Positions 13,406-24,142 of a stretch of 38,558 bases of DNA are shown piece after piece. The DNA comes from Paramecium tetraurelia (Eukaryota > Ciliophora > Oligohymenophorea > Peniculida > Parameciidae): NCBI RefSeq assembly GCF_000165425.1, contig NW_001799111.1, positions 523,887-562,444 of the forward strand, read 5' to 3'. Position 1 is the first letter of the stretch. The number at the start of each line of letters is the position of its first letter. Below the pieces are notes generated by a model, which had not been told where the DNA came from, searched no databases, and saw only the letters and a program-made list of their open reading frames with translations. The position numbers and the translations under genes are program-made.

Positions 13406-16066
13406 TCAAACACAAGCATTGCAAATGTAATTATAATGATTATCACAATACTCCTCTTTTGTCAATAATTTCTAAAATTAATACTCTTTTAAACAACGTA
13501 TGCATTTAATCTATCTCAAGTAATGAAACGCATCTAAGCATATGTAGTAAGTCTTGTTTTGGATTTAAATTGTTTTCTCAGTCTATTTGCAGATTTTGCT
13601 TTGGCAATAATGACATTGCTAGTTGAAAAAATTACATTCACTGTTTTTGCAGTTTTTACAGAAATTGATAAAGGTTTCTTGTAATTATTAATAATTAAAT
13701 GCAATTTTAAACTCCTCATTACAGCATTCACATTTACACACATCTTCCTACTTTTTCTTTTCTAGACATCCACTACATATTTCTTGAAAATTAATCAAAT
13801 TTTCCAATTTTTCCTAACAATTACAATTTGCACAAATTTTCTAAAGTTTACTTTGATCAGTTTTACCACCGAATACATCACTTATTTGCTCATATTATCC
13901 TAATTATGATGCATCTGCTTGAAGTATATTTTTACCCAATTTAAGAGTAATGCATAAAGGTGTGCATTTCTAATGCTGAAATTAGAAAAAATTATTTTTA
14001 CCAAGTTCTTAGCAGTTTCCTTCGTCTTCAAACTCTTTGGAATGAATGCATGGATCACTTAATAAATTTGATTTTCCTTATAAGTCAGTGATAATGAGAT
14101 TTTCATTAGTCTTCACATATGTAAAATGGGAAAAAGTAGTAAAATTATACTCTTTATCAAAAAAATCTGCATTGTTACTATATTTTTGCCAAGGAATGTC
14201 TAAATCAATGTAGCTTTCTCCATATATGACTTTTATTCCAAATACTGGAAGATCAAAATAATAAATATATGGTGTAGCATAATATATAGGTAGAAATTTT
14301 CCTTTCTATTAATCGCATTATTGATTAAAATAATGAGATAACTATTTAGCAATTAATTGCTGTTAATATTTGTTTTTGGCATAATTTTTCGATTTTACTT
14401 GTAATTCCTCAGTGATAAATTAATTTTTTTTTATCTATTAAATAATAAATTTAGGAATTTTCAATACCACGTAAATATTATTTTTTTAATCAAAAGCTTT
14501 AAAAACCTAAACATTTTATCCTTTTTCGTTGTTTTATAGATTGAGTTCGGATTTTTCAATTTATAATAATGTTCTTTTTTTTTGCAGCTTTGTTTTTTTC
14601 ATTTAAGATCTAAATTAATTCATGTAAGAGCCATTCCTTGCTTCAAAACTATAATTCATTTGCTACTATTTTCTATATTTAACTTCTCTAAATATAAAGT
14701 CATTATCATCCTCTATTTTTGTTGATTTATGCATAGTTGCAGATAATGAAAATAAAACATAATCTGAAAATTTATTTTCTGTAATCTTAGCACTTGAGTA
14801 ATTTGGAACGCACTTCTTAAAAATTTCTTCCATCTTATCAGTCTATTATTTAATGGAAATAAAAGAAAAAAAAAATCGTTTCTTTTTTTTCACAAAATTT
14901 TCTAATTTCTCCTCTAAATTATTTGTATCAGGCCTATCATCAATTAAACAACTATGATATTTTCTTCCGTGACAAGGGGCATCAGTTATAGTGAATATCT
15001 ATAAAATACTGTCTGGATGTTTAGAAATATTTAAATTGTATGCAACATCTAAGGCTCCAATCAAATCTTCAGGTATGTCTTCTCCTCCTTTAGGTTGAAA
15101 TTTATCAATAAACTTTTCTATTTCTTCTGGCTGAACAGTGAAATCGTGGTATTAAATATGATTAGGTCCATCAGTAAAGTCTCTATAACAAACAGCAGCT
15201 ATTCGGACACAAGATGAAACCGAAATCTTTTTTGTAAATTCTTTAATTATAAATTTGATATTGTGTTTTGCAGCAATTAACCAATCTTCCATACTTATGG
15301 TACAATCTATGATAAATATAATATCCACTTGGGGTCGAAGCTCAATTTGGTTTACCATTGTCAAAAGTGATCTTTGCTCTATAAAGACTTGCATTTGTTA
15401 TTGTTTTTATTATTATTTAATAAAACTTTTATCTTTTTCATCAAATTTTATACACCCTCTGGCAACAATTGCTTTCTCTTTTACTTTCTAGAGTGAATTT
15501 TCTTATAAACTTTCCCAACTTTTATGAGGCTTGATACATCTACCATCTAACATTGGACAGATGCCTTTGAAATTCTTTATGCAAAATTAATCGAAATTGT
15601 AAATTTTTGCAGGACAATTACAATTGATCTCGTCGCAAAACATTTCTGGATTCGCTCCTGAAATTGAATACTCTTTGTATACAATATCTCTTAATTTATC
15701 CCAAGTCACTTTATGAATTAAGGCTGGCTCACCTTTACATTATTTTTTTTTATTTAAACACTATAGACAAACATTTTTTAACCAAGGAGGATGTAAATAT
15801 CTACAATTCAAGTCTTAACAATTTGTCGGACATAAATTATACTACCTAATTCCATTAATTGGATGTTATTGAATTTTGTCTCTTAGTTATTCAATGCTAA
15901 AATGTTATAATCCGCATATGGATTGATTTTGGCAATAATTATTCAAAAACCCTATACATATTCCTGCAAATGCTCTGGGGTGTAATTTGGTACAAAAATT
16001 ATCCATGCATAATAAATTGTACATACAAATTTATTCAGCATCACTATCCTCATCAATGAATTCCAT
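13406..16066 (-). CDS. CCCH zinc finger + VWA + alpha-kinase + cysteine-cluster protein, 886 aa
   Basis: Intron-free 887-codon frame from ATG 16066 to TGA 13408-13406. Residues 1-200 carry Cys/His groups resembling CCCH fingers, for example C-PTN-C-QDLN-C-RYL-H and C-x7-C-x6-C-x3-H. Residues about 246-440 are a von Willebrand A domain with a MIDAS-like DCTIS and a conserved SVSSCVRIAAVCYRDF strand. An alpha-kinase core follows: Lys536 in YVVLKIPK, the TDLQG motif (Asp661), SDPCIHS, and the zinc-structuring H-x2-C-x3-C near FQFQHQKCTPLC. The last 180 residues hold many CxxC pairs resembling RING or zinc-ribbon modules. VWA plus alpha-kinase is the known VwkA/VWKA layout; the two zinc-binding ends are additional. 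It is probably a cytosolic atypical Ser/Thr kinase. The substrate is unknown. Confidence 0.85.
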
Positions 16067-16269
16067 TCGTAAGTATTTATTTATAATTAATGATTAATTT
16101 AAAGGATCAATAAATTTTATAGAAATAGTATAACAAATAAAATTAATGCTTAATTAAAATACACTAAGTATCTTAGTTAAATTAGATAAGAATCATTAAA
16201 ATAATTAAATATTAATAGAATTAAAATATTGTGTTTATTAAATTTATATATTTTTATAAAAATTCATCA

Positions 16270-17010
16270 TCATATTAATTAAGATAAAAATAAAAGTAAC
16301 CCGTAGAACTTGGAAACATTAAGATAATTAATTATTATAAACTAATCTTTTCTAGCTTATTTTGACACATCCAAAAACTGGAGTGAAATAATAACAATCA
16401 AAAACGCAATTATAAATGTTCTTTTAGTCTTTTTTTTTGCTTCTTAGATATTGTATTGAACTATATAAGTTGCAGAGCATAATATTTTAATATCGGTTAG
16501 AAACTTTTCAAACTAACAGCTTCATTTGAAAGATTAAACATCACTTGTATTAATTTTGAATTTTTCAAGTCTTATACCTATTTCCTCTAATAGCCTTTTT
16601 TATCCAAAACAATTGATGCCTATTGAGATTAAAATAGTTATATTCTCAATCTAAGTCTATAAATAGTAAATAGAAATTGCTTTTAATCCTGAAGTTGCAC
16701 ATTTAGGACCTTAGTATTGCCATAAATTTCTTAATCTTTAAATCAAATTACAATTGCAATCTTTTAAAAATAATATATTTCTTCTTTTTCTAGATTTCTT
16801 TTTTTTAAGTTTAAACTAATTTTATATTGCATTAGCTTTGACTACATTTATCTTTCGTTCAAATTTCAACTTCATAATATTTAAACATTCAATTTTTTGT
16901 TTTCTAAAAAACGAAACAACTTTAAGTTGTTCAAATACTTGGAAGTTTAGAGTCGATGCATTCAGGATTATTTAAAAATATTTACATGTTAGATTTAAGG
17001 TCAAGCGTTA
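16270..17010 (-). pseudogene. decayed coding remnant, possibly a CXC (Tesmin/TSO1)-type domain
   Basis: One minus-strand frame is free of TGA for 162 codons (17010-16525), hits TGA at 16524-16522, then stays open for another 83 codons to TGA 16272-16270. It contains a basic stretch (KKKKSRKRR) followed by KDCNCN and GPKCATSG. Spacing recalls CXC domains (CNCKKS...CLK.YCEC...G.KC), but most expected cysteines are R, W, Y or G. I found no convincing start codon or intron set. The family call is inference; a chance open frame in AT-rich DNA cannot be excluded. Confidence 0.3.
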
Positions 17011-17013
17011 TCA

Positions 17014-17627
17014 ATTGTCATTTTTCTAAAATCATTCAATCTTTCAACACTAATTATTGTAGATCAACTTAAAGTAGATTTATTAAAAGATCAAAAATAT
17101 AATATTGTCAATTGAATGTTTAAAATCACTCTCTTTATTGAAAGTATTGAATGAGAAAAACAAAATTAAACAAAAATAATTACAAAAATGTTATTGAAAA
17201 AATAGATTCGAGAATTGGAGAATTAGGAAATTTAAGAAGAGTAATAATAGTCATGAATAAATGTGAATGACTGGGATATATTGATATTATTAAAATGTCT
17301 AATTATTTTATTTTTAATAAATTATTCCATTATTTCTCCATTAAAATATTCAATTTCGATTAATTAACAAAAGTATTCAAATTTTAATTTGATTAAATAA
17401 ACAAAGATTCACAGCAATTCGTTCATCAATAAATTTATTAAGAAATAATTATGTAAAAAAGTGATAGATTAACAAACTTAACATTATTTCTAATAGCAAT
17501 CACAATTCTGAGATAGAACCCTAAATCAAAGATATAAAATTCTTCATCTCTTCTATTGATATTTATCCTTTTTTGTTTATTTAATTTGTTATTTTTAAGT
17601 AAATTAGATTCTATCTTACAAGCAATT
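17014..17627. other. AT-rich stretch without confident gene
   Basis: About 600 nt. Short Gln/Glu-rich frames exist on the plus strand (for example from ATG 17189), but they stop at TGA within about 25 codons. No RNA gene or repeat was recognised. Confidence 0.4.
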
Positions 17628-18040
17628 ATGGATGTTAGATAAAAACAAATTTAAGAAGCAGAAAATCAAAATGATATTTATAAAAAGTCCTTACAAGTAA
17701 AGATGATTGGAAGAATGAAATTATTGAATATCATAGAAAGGATATGAAGCCTATTCTAAATAAAATTAAGGAGTTAGAAGAACACATTGTAGGTTGAATT
17801 AAAAATATTTGATCTTTATAGAATCAACCAATATAAACTCAGTAACTATCTAATTCAATCTATTTTCCTTTGAAAAACTTACAAAATTTCAACTCTATTA
17901 TGGTTGATTAGAAATAAAGTATATGCTAGTTAGATATTTAAGAACAATAAGATAATAAGGATATTAATGTTAATTTAACTGAAAAATAATAAAATAACTC
18001 AATCTTGTACAAATCATTGGAATCTTAACGAAGTAAATGA
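17628..18040 (+). pseudogene. small coiled-coil gene, one frame break (gene or recent pseudogene)
   Basis: Starts ATG GAT GTT at 17628 and reads MDVRQKQIQEAENQNDIYKK, then needs one extra base in the GTAAAG run near 17697-17701 to enter the frame KDDWKNEIIEYHRKDMKPIL. A 33-nt GT...AG intron (17789-17821) follows, then about 70 Gln/Asn-rich codons to TGA 18038-18040. Spliced length is two bases over a codon multiple, consistent with a single missing base. The encoded protein of about 126 residues is helical, Lys/Glu/Gln-rich, and has no known domain. No relative was recognised. Confidence 0.45.
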
Positions 18041-18408
18041 TAAAAGTTATACATAACGAATTAGTATGGTCTGTAAAAAGGCATAGATATAAGTAAGTAA
18101 GAGCATAGGACAAAAATAGAAAAAAACTTAATATCTTCTATTATTTTGATATGTTTCAAATTTTCCTCTCTCAAAATATGAACTCATATCTCTTATTAAA
18201 TTAATATCTCAAACCTAAAATATAATTATAATATTAGGTGAATAATAACTTTACATTTATATTAATTCATAAAATGTTGAAATTAATATATTTCGCAATC
18301 AAATATATATATTGTTATTGTATGTCTACCAAGCTAAGACACATTGAAAATGACTTACCAATTCATTTAATATTGTAAATTGAAAACAATCTTTATGCTG
18401 GCGCATGT
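18041..18408. other. AT-rich non-coding stretch before the assembly gap
   Basis: About 370 nt. No TGA-free frame of useful length, no RNA gene and no obvious repeat was seen. Confidence 0.4.
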
Positions 18409-18602
18409 NNNNNNNNNNNNNNNNNNNNNNNNNNNNNNNNNNNNNNNNNNNNNNNNNNNNNNNNNNNNNNNNNNNNNNNNNNNNNNNNNNNNNNNNNNNN
18501 NNNNNNNNNNNNNNNNNNNNNNNNNNNNNNNNNNNNNNNNNNNNNNNNNNNNNNNNNNNNNNNNNNNNNNNNNNNNNNNNNNNNNNNNNNNNNNNNNNNN
18601 NN
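18409..18602. other. assembly gap (194 N)
   Basis: Run of undetermined bases. Frames that appear to cross it are artefacts. The true length may differ from 194. Confidence 0.99.
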
Positions 18603-18729
18603 CTTTTCAAGTATATTTTGTTAAAAACTATACAATCATTTAATATCTTACTATATCTATAATGTATATCTAACTTGAAAGTTATAAATGAACACTATTT
18701 ATTAAAATTATAAGTAAATTATATAAAGA

Positions 18730-19558
18730 TCAGAATTAATCTATACTAAAAATTGACATAATATTTGAGTTTTATAATTAATTTTCTTACTTCTTTTGAA
18801 AAGCATATATATTTAAAGTGTTATGTAATTCAAAATAATCAAGCAAAGCTTAAATGAAATATTTTCCTCTTCTTTAATTTTAGGAAATACTTAAATTTAT
18901 AAATTTGTAATTACAAAAGATTATTTAATTGCTAAGTTGAATATTATAAAACAAAATTAACTTTGAAATCAACTAAAATTAAATTACAAAGTAAATTAAT
19001 ATTTCTTGAACAATATATTCCTAACTTTAAGAGCATAATTACTAACACTAAATGGTGTATGCTTAATTTTCATTAATGTCAATTCCACATAATTGTCCAT
19101 TTATCGGGTCTCTATATACTAATCTTTGTCAGAAAATAATAATTGGACATCCTTTATCTCCTTATAAAAACTATCTACAATTAAAGCAGATCTGTTATTC
19201 AAGTTATAAAAAATTAACTGGTTTTATTTATTTTAGAATTGAATGATGAATTTAATTTTGCTCAGTAAAACAACATATTTGATGTTATATTCACTGTATG
19301 GGTAAAAAAATTATATTCCTCATTATGAAAATTAATTTGAAAATCCATTCGTTAACATAAAAGAAATTCAAAACAAAGAATTAAATCAGCATCTATTATA
19401 AAGTCCTAAAATACATACTCAATCATCTCTATAAAAACATGAGAAGATAAAATTTTAATATCATTTTCTGGGATTAAATGTTTTATAAATTTTAAGTTGT
19501 TTAATTGTAGAGCTGATATTAGAAATTATTTTTCAAATAATATCTATAAATATACTTA
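18730..19558 (-). pseudogene. decayed protein-coding remnant, unidentified
   Basis: Two adjoining minus-strand frames look like protein. 19558-19265 gives a segment including LIPENDIKILSSHVFIEMIE and ends at TGA 19264-19262. A second frame contains ICFNCRQFLQGDKGCP, one TGA at 19131-19129, then QRLVYRDPINGQLCGIDI, and stays TGA-free for 132 codons to TGA 18732-18730. The paired CxxC and the lone TGA where a Cys or Trp would fit suggest a broken zinc-binding domain. No splice pair clearly joins the two frames. The family is not recognised, and chance open frames remain possible. Confidence 0.3.
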
Positions 19559-19561
19559 TCA

Positions 19562-20006
19562 GCTTGAGAAATAAAATAGGCGCATTGATTCCCCTTAAAT
19601 TTTATTTTCAGAAATTAACTAAGATATACATCAAATTATATACGTAATTCTTTGACATATATCATATCTATTGTTGAATTTCCTTTAATCGTAATTCGTC
19701 ATTATATTTGCAAAATAAAGAATACATTTTTTTGTATTTTAATTATCACAAATATAATATATTTGGCAAATTTTATAATTTAGCAATTAACAAAACACTA
19801 TATTAGAAACCTTATTAATATCCATAATATGAACTCTACAACATTCACCAGGATATTGTAGAAAGGTATATAGCTTTTTAGAGTTATAAATTTAATATCG
19901 GAGATGTTATATCAATTTCGTGAATTACTAAACTAAGAAATTCAACTATATATTTTTCTTTTATAATTAAAAAATATCCAATTATTCTTTAGATTGCAAA
20001 ATACAA
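19562..20006. other. AT-rich non-coding stretch
   Basis: About 445 nt with roughly 20% GC, directly before the abrupt rise in GC at 20.0 kb. No gene or repeat was recognised. Confidence 0.4.
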
Positions 20007-21690
20007 TTGAAAGGTAATTCACCAGTATATATAAATGTAATGGCGAAATTCCTTTTTAGGAAATTCACTCATTTAAAATTTTTTTATAATTCCAAATGTA
20101 ATGAAAAAGATACAGCTCAGGGTTCAGGTGAGGTAGCCCTTAATATGAAATCATCACCCACCTATGAAGAATCTTTGCGGCTGAAAGCCTAATTAAGACA
20201 TTTCTTGGAGAAGGGTAATGTGGAGGATCCAATTGTCAAAACATTATTCGTGTGGGGATCAAGACCAAAGGATGGTGAATCGAGGAAGTGCTCTTAATTA
20301 GAAGGATGGTTATCTGATGGTCAGATAAAAGGAAAGGAACTATGTGATGAAAGAGCTCCTAAAAATGAAGATCTATGAATGCTAGATGGTGACTGAAATA
20401 GATTGGAGATGGGCCAAATACTCTCTGATGAAGGCCCTTCTAATTGTCACACAGAAATCTTGATTAACAAACAAGAAGAGGAAAAAATATTTTTAAATGG
20501 TACTAACACTGATCAATTATAAGGTCGTTTTACACAGATGGGACTAGTTTCCAAACATTGAACTGATAGTAACGATGGGGTAAGAGGGTAAGTGTTGAAG
20601 AGGACCTTCCATTTTAATAAAGGATGACATGGCTATATACCACCATGTTATTTTAGATAGGAATTAAATTGAATGGAAGTCTATTATAATGATAAGAATC
20701 AGATCAGATACATTTCATCGAATAAGATTGGTCTACGTATATGAGCATCGCCATAGGTAGAATAAAGTAAATGAAAACTAAGGAAAAAAAGTCTAATTGA
20801 AGTAACTCAATAGAGAGATAGCTCATAGCTAAGGAATATGTTCGATACTTTAGAAAAGCAAAAGATAGAGAAACCCGAAAGAAGATAATAGAAGAGAAGA
20901 TGTCAGATTAAGAGTCCCAAAGAGGTTCAGAGATAGAAAGAACTCTTCATTTAATAAATTGAGGATGCCTTGAACTTGACACAGTCAGTTGATGAGAAAT
21001 TGGGCGATTTTCTCCTCCAGCGAAGGGTATTTCCAAATTAGTTGGTCGGGTGTTCTGAATTGTATTGAGCGAATGGCTACCTTTCATTGTTTATGAAGCT
21101 TAACTCTGAAATCATCTAATCATAAAATAAGAAAGACTAGAATGAATTAGCTAAAATGTGAGATAATACAGTAGATAGAATTTATAAAGGTGAGAATGAT
21201 GGACAAATTGAAGGATTTAAGGTTTAGCGAATGCTGTATATGACACATCAGATATGATTGTGTTCATCTCTCCTTCAAGGCAATATAAACTGATTTAATT
21301 AAGGATCCATGCTTACAATAGAATCGATAGATATTCACCGAACCTAATTAAAAAATGAATAAGATATTACAATGTTTCAATCAGAATTCTGAGACATCAT
21401 GGCATTACCTGATGATTTGCCTATTTTGAGCCATCCTAATGGATGCATAAAATTATTTATGTATTGGTTAATCTCCAAAACTGGAAATTCAAGGGAGATA
21501 AAATGGACCTTTTTATTTCAGAAATTGATTTATTATATTTTAATAATAATTTCTGGTATCGGCCATATTAGATTTGAGTATTCCTAAATTTCCGATGACA
21601 CTGAAAGATGCATCAGATGGTAGAGTGCTTGGAAACAAGTAACCAAGATCTAAGGTTTTGTTATTTAAAATCTATCCATTTTAATTAAAA
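20007..21690 (+). pseudogene. GC-richer coding-like island with 12 in-frame TGAs
   Basis: GC rises to about 40-47% per line against about 20-25% on both sides. The frame through 20007, with ATG at 20040, is TGA-free for about 124 codons (including PTYEESLRLKAQLRHFLEKG). The N-terminus MAKFLFRKFTHLKFFYNSK resembles a mitochondrial presequence. The same frame then runs to about 21690 with TGAs starting at 20376, 20391, 20559, 20625, 20670, 20742, 20772, 21066, 21159, 21255, 21291 and 21390. Other frames also give protein-like stretches, for example ECQMVTEIDWRWAKYSLMKA near 20380 and LIAKEYVRYFRKAKDRETRK near 20825. A decayed gene or transposon is the simplest reading; see findings. Product unknown. 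Confidence 0.4.
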
Positions 21691-22065
21691 AAAATTAGAA
21701 ATAATTCATAAGTATTCAATTTTCTAAAAAACTAATATTTTGATAAGGTAATTTCTGGCAAATGGACTACTAATTCATTTTTATTATCAAAGTAATTCAA
21801 AACAATTTAATCATTTTAGGAAATGCAAACTTAATTTTAGAAAGGGTATAAGCAAGAATATTAGCCTGTTATAATTAATGGATTTAATTATATTGCCGAT
21901 CTATTTAAATTAAAGTATACAAGTAAATGAAAACTGCCAAAAATATTTTTTACCTCTAGAGTAAATTTTGATATTGTTTTTATACAAAATAGACTTGTTT
22001 GAGTATGTTAAAAAAGAATAACTGAACCTATTTGATGTGTCACCCTTAATTATAAATAAGTTATT
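21691..22065. other. AT-rich stretch without confident gene
   Basis: About 375 nt between the GC-rich island and the 204-codon ORF. GC falls back to background at its left edge. No coding frame was supported. Confidence 0.4.
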
Positions 22066-22680
22066 ATGGATAGTAAAAGTATAATGATTTTCTGTAAAGT
22101 TGAAGATAGTAATTTCTTCTTTAAAGAAAAAATATAATTTTACAAAAATCGATGCCGATTAAACAAAGTCTTTCTAACATATGATGTAAATATTTTGGCA
22201 CTAAATAGAGATTGTTCGAATTTAGGTAAAGACCCTTAAGCATCAATAAATTATTATTAAAAAAACTAATTAGAAATTTTGAATTTGCAATCAATCAGGT
22301 CTTATCTTAAAAGACAAATATATCAATTTTTATTAAATCATTTGAGATCTAATTCAATTGCTATTATAATTCATGTGTTTCTGAATTTAAATTAACATAA
22401 TAGGTATCATAAGATTGTAAAATTACACTTTTCTTTGGAAGGTATAAATATTCATTAGGAGTCAAGTAGATTTCTTCAATCGCTAGAATTAAGAAATTTT
22501 GAAGATCTATTATTTATACAATCATATTTAATTATATTGTTTATGGAACTTGATTTTTAAAACAATTTAATAAATAGCTCTCTTAAGTATACAATAATGA
22601 TAAATGTATAATATAAAATAAATGAATAATAAAATACAATTATTTGTTAATTTTAAACTTTTAGAATTAGTCATGTCTGA
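22066..22680 (+). CDS. hypothetical protein, 204 aa
   Basis: Frame from ATG 22066 to TGA 22678-22680 with no TGA inside 204 codons, 13 TAA/TAG codons read as Gln. I checked every line for phase. At this base composition TGA is expected about every 50 codons, so the open length is mildly significant. The protein (beginning MDSKSIMIFCKVEDSNFFFK) is rich in Ile, Leu, Asn, Phe and Lys. No signal peptide, motif or domain was recognised. It may be a complete small gene, an exon, or part of the remnant-rich region to its left. It lies 147 nt from the tail-to-tail hydrolase gene on the other strand. Confidence 0.45.
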
Positions 22681-22827
22681 AATTTAAGAATTACCCTTTT
22701 CATACATTAATTTTGCCAAAAATATCAATTTTATTGAAACAATAAATAGTTTGTAAAATACATGCAATTATTTTGTTTAATGTTATTTAGAAAATAATAA
22801 TAAGATTTAAAATGTCTTGAAGATATC

Positions 22828-24142
22828 TCAACTAATAATAACTGAAATGATTATTATAATAATAATCTAAATTTATGTCTAATAGTTTGAAATTTCTGAA
22901 TTCGAGCAATGACCATTTCCTGGCCATTCAACACCATCCATGTATAAATTATCGTCGTATTTTTAATTAGAATTAAACCATTTATATAATGTGTTAGAAA
23001 GTGTGTTTCCTGATTATCCTGGTACTTCCCAATCAGAAGAATCATAGCGTGGTGTTAATAAAAAACAATGTTCTAAACAACTAGGGGCAAATCCACCTGT
23101 TTCTTAAAAATTTTACTTTCTTTTCATTATAACATCATAAGTTTTTGAATATAGAGTTTATGAAAAATCTTATTGATCTTAAGAACAATAAGTTAGATTA
23201 TAATTATCAGAACAATCAACTTTAAACAACTAGCTCAAACTATAATAATCATATAATGATTAAACAATAAATACAGGAGTTTTTATGTACTCCAACAAGT
23301 ATTATGCATAATAACATTTCCATTCCTATTGCTGATTATTCTTAACACATTCGCTATTTGGATGAGTAACCTCAGAATTCACTAATTCCATTAGTAAACT
23401 TAGAGATTGCTTTTGATTATCTGTTCCATCTATAGCTGGCATATCAATGAAAATGCCTGAATCTGGAACTCCATAAACAACCACGTTGGCTGACAATTTA
23501 GATCTTATATAATCAACCCAGAAATAGGCCGCTATTCCTCCAGCTGAGCATCCGGAGACTATTACCAGTTCTGCTTTTTATAATTCATCATTTAAATCTA
23601 ACAACCATGATTTAACTATTTGATCTCCTCTAAAATATAATTTTTCATTATTGTATTCTACAGGATCAGATTTATATCCTTGATGGACTAAAGATATTAA
23701 ATAAGTTCTACGTGTTCCATCACAATAATTTAGGTGAATCATATTCCAGTTATAGTAATACTCATTCGCAGTTTTAGTTCTCTCAAACCATCCATGATAA
23801 AACATCTGTTAATTCAAATTTTTAGAGCTTCCTAAGATTGTCTTTGATCTAATATAAATATTAAATGTACCTGGTCAATGCTGATTTGAGTAATTGATCA
23901 TATGTTTATCCTCCAATCCTCCTAAATATATAGATAAATTTTTATTTTACGATCCTCCTTAAAAGTGCAAAATATACTTCTTTGCTCCTGTCCCATATCC
24001 TTCAGCTTTATAAAATGACTTAATTTGTTAAAACAATTACAGATGGTGAGCCATCTAAGCATAAGGCTTTAGGATCGGATATATATACTAATCTAAATGC
24101 CAATATGCATTATAAAATTAGGATCAGGCAGATTTTTTTCAT
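22828..24142 (-). CDS. pectin-acetylesterase / Notum family carboxylesterase, 405 aa
   Basis: Secreted alpha/beta-hydrolase of the PAE/Notum family, which removes acetyl groups from polysaccharide or acyl groups from protein. ATG at 24142 opens a signal peptide (MKKICLILILQCILAF). Four introns (24040-24019, 23950-23922, 23870-23849, 23711-23688; 22, 29, 22, 24 nt) give exactly 406 codons. Family motifs: ILHFQGGS, LGSSK, NWNMIHLNYCDGT, YFRG, nucleophile GCSAGG (Ser167), YGVPDSG (Asp195) and WPGNGHC (His379), so the catalytic triad is present. Paired cysteines suit an extracellular enzyme. The tail ends in a run of isoleucines, perhaps a membrane or GPI-type anchor signal. It may act on food polysaccharide or the cell surface; the substrate is not deducible. 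Confidence 0.9.

Noticed and set aside
15255..15491. Plus-strand open frame of 78 codons
   Set aside because: Antisense to the VWA domain of the alpha-kinase protein, which is in frame throughout.
18326..18662. Open frames crossing the N run
   Set aside because: They exist only because undetermined bases contain no stops.
20007..21690. Firm claim that TGA encodes Trp here
   Set aside because: The TGA frequency matches chance at this composition and alternative frames also look coding, so I kept it only as a hypothesis.
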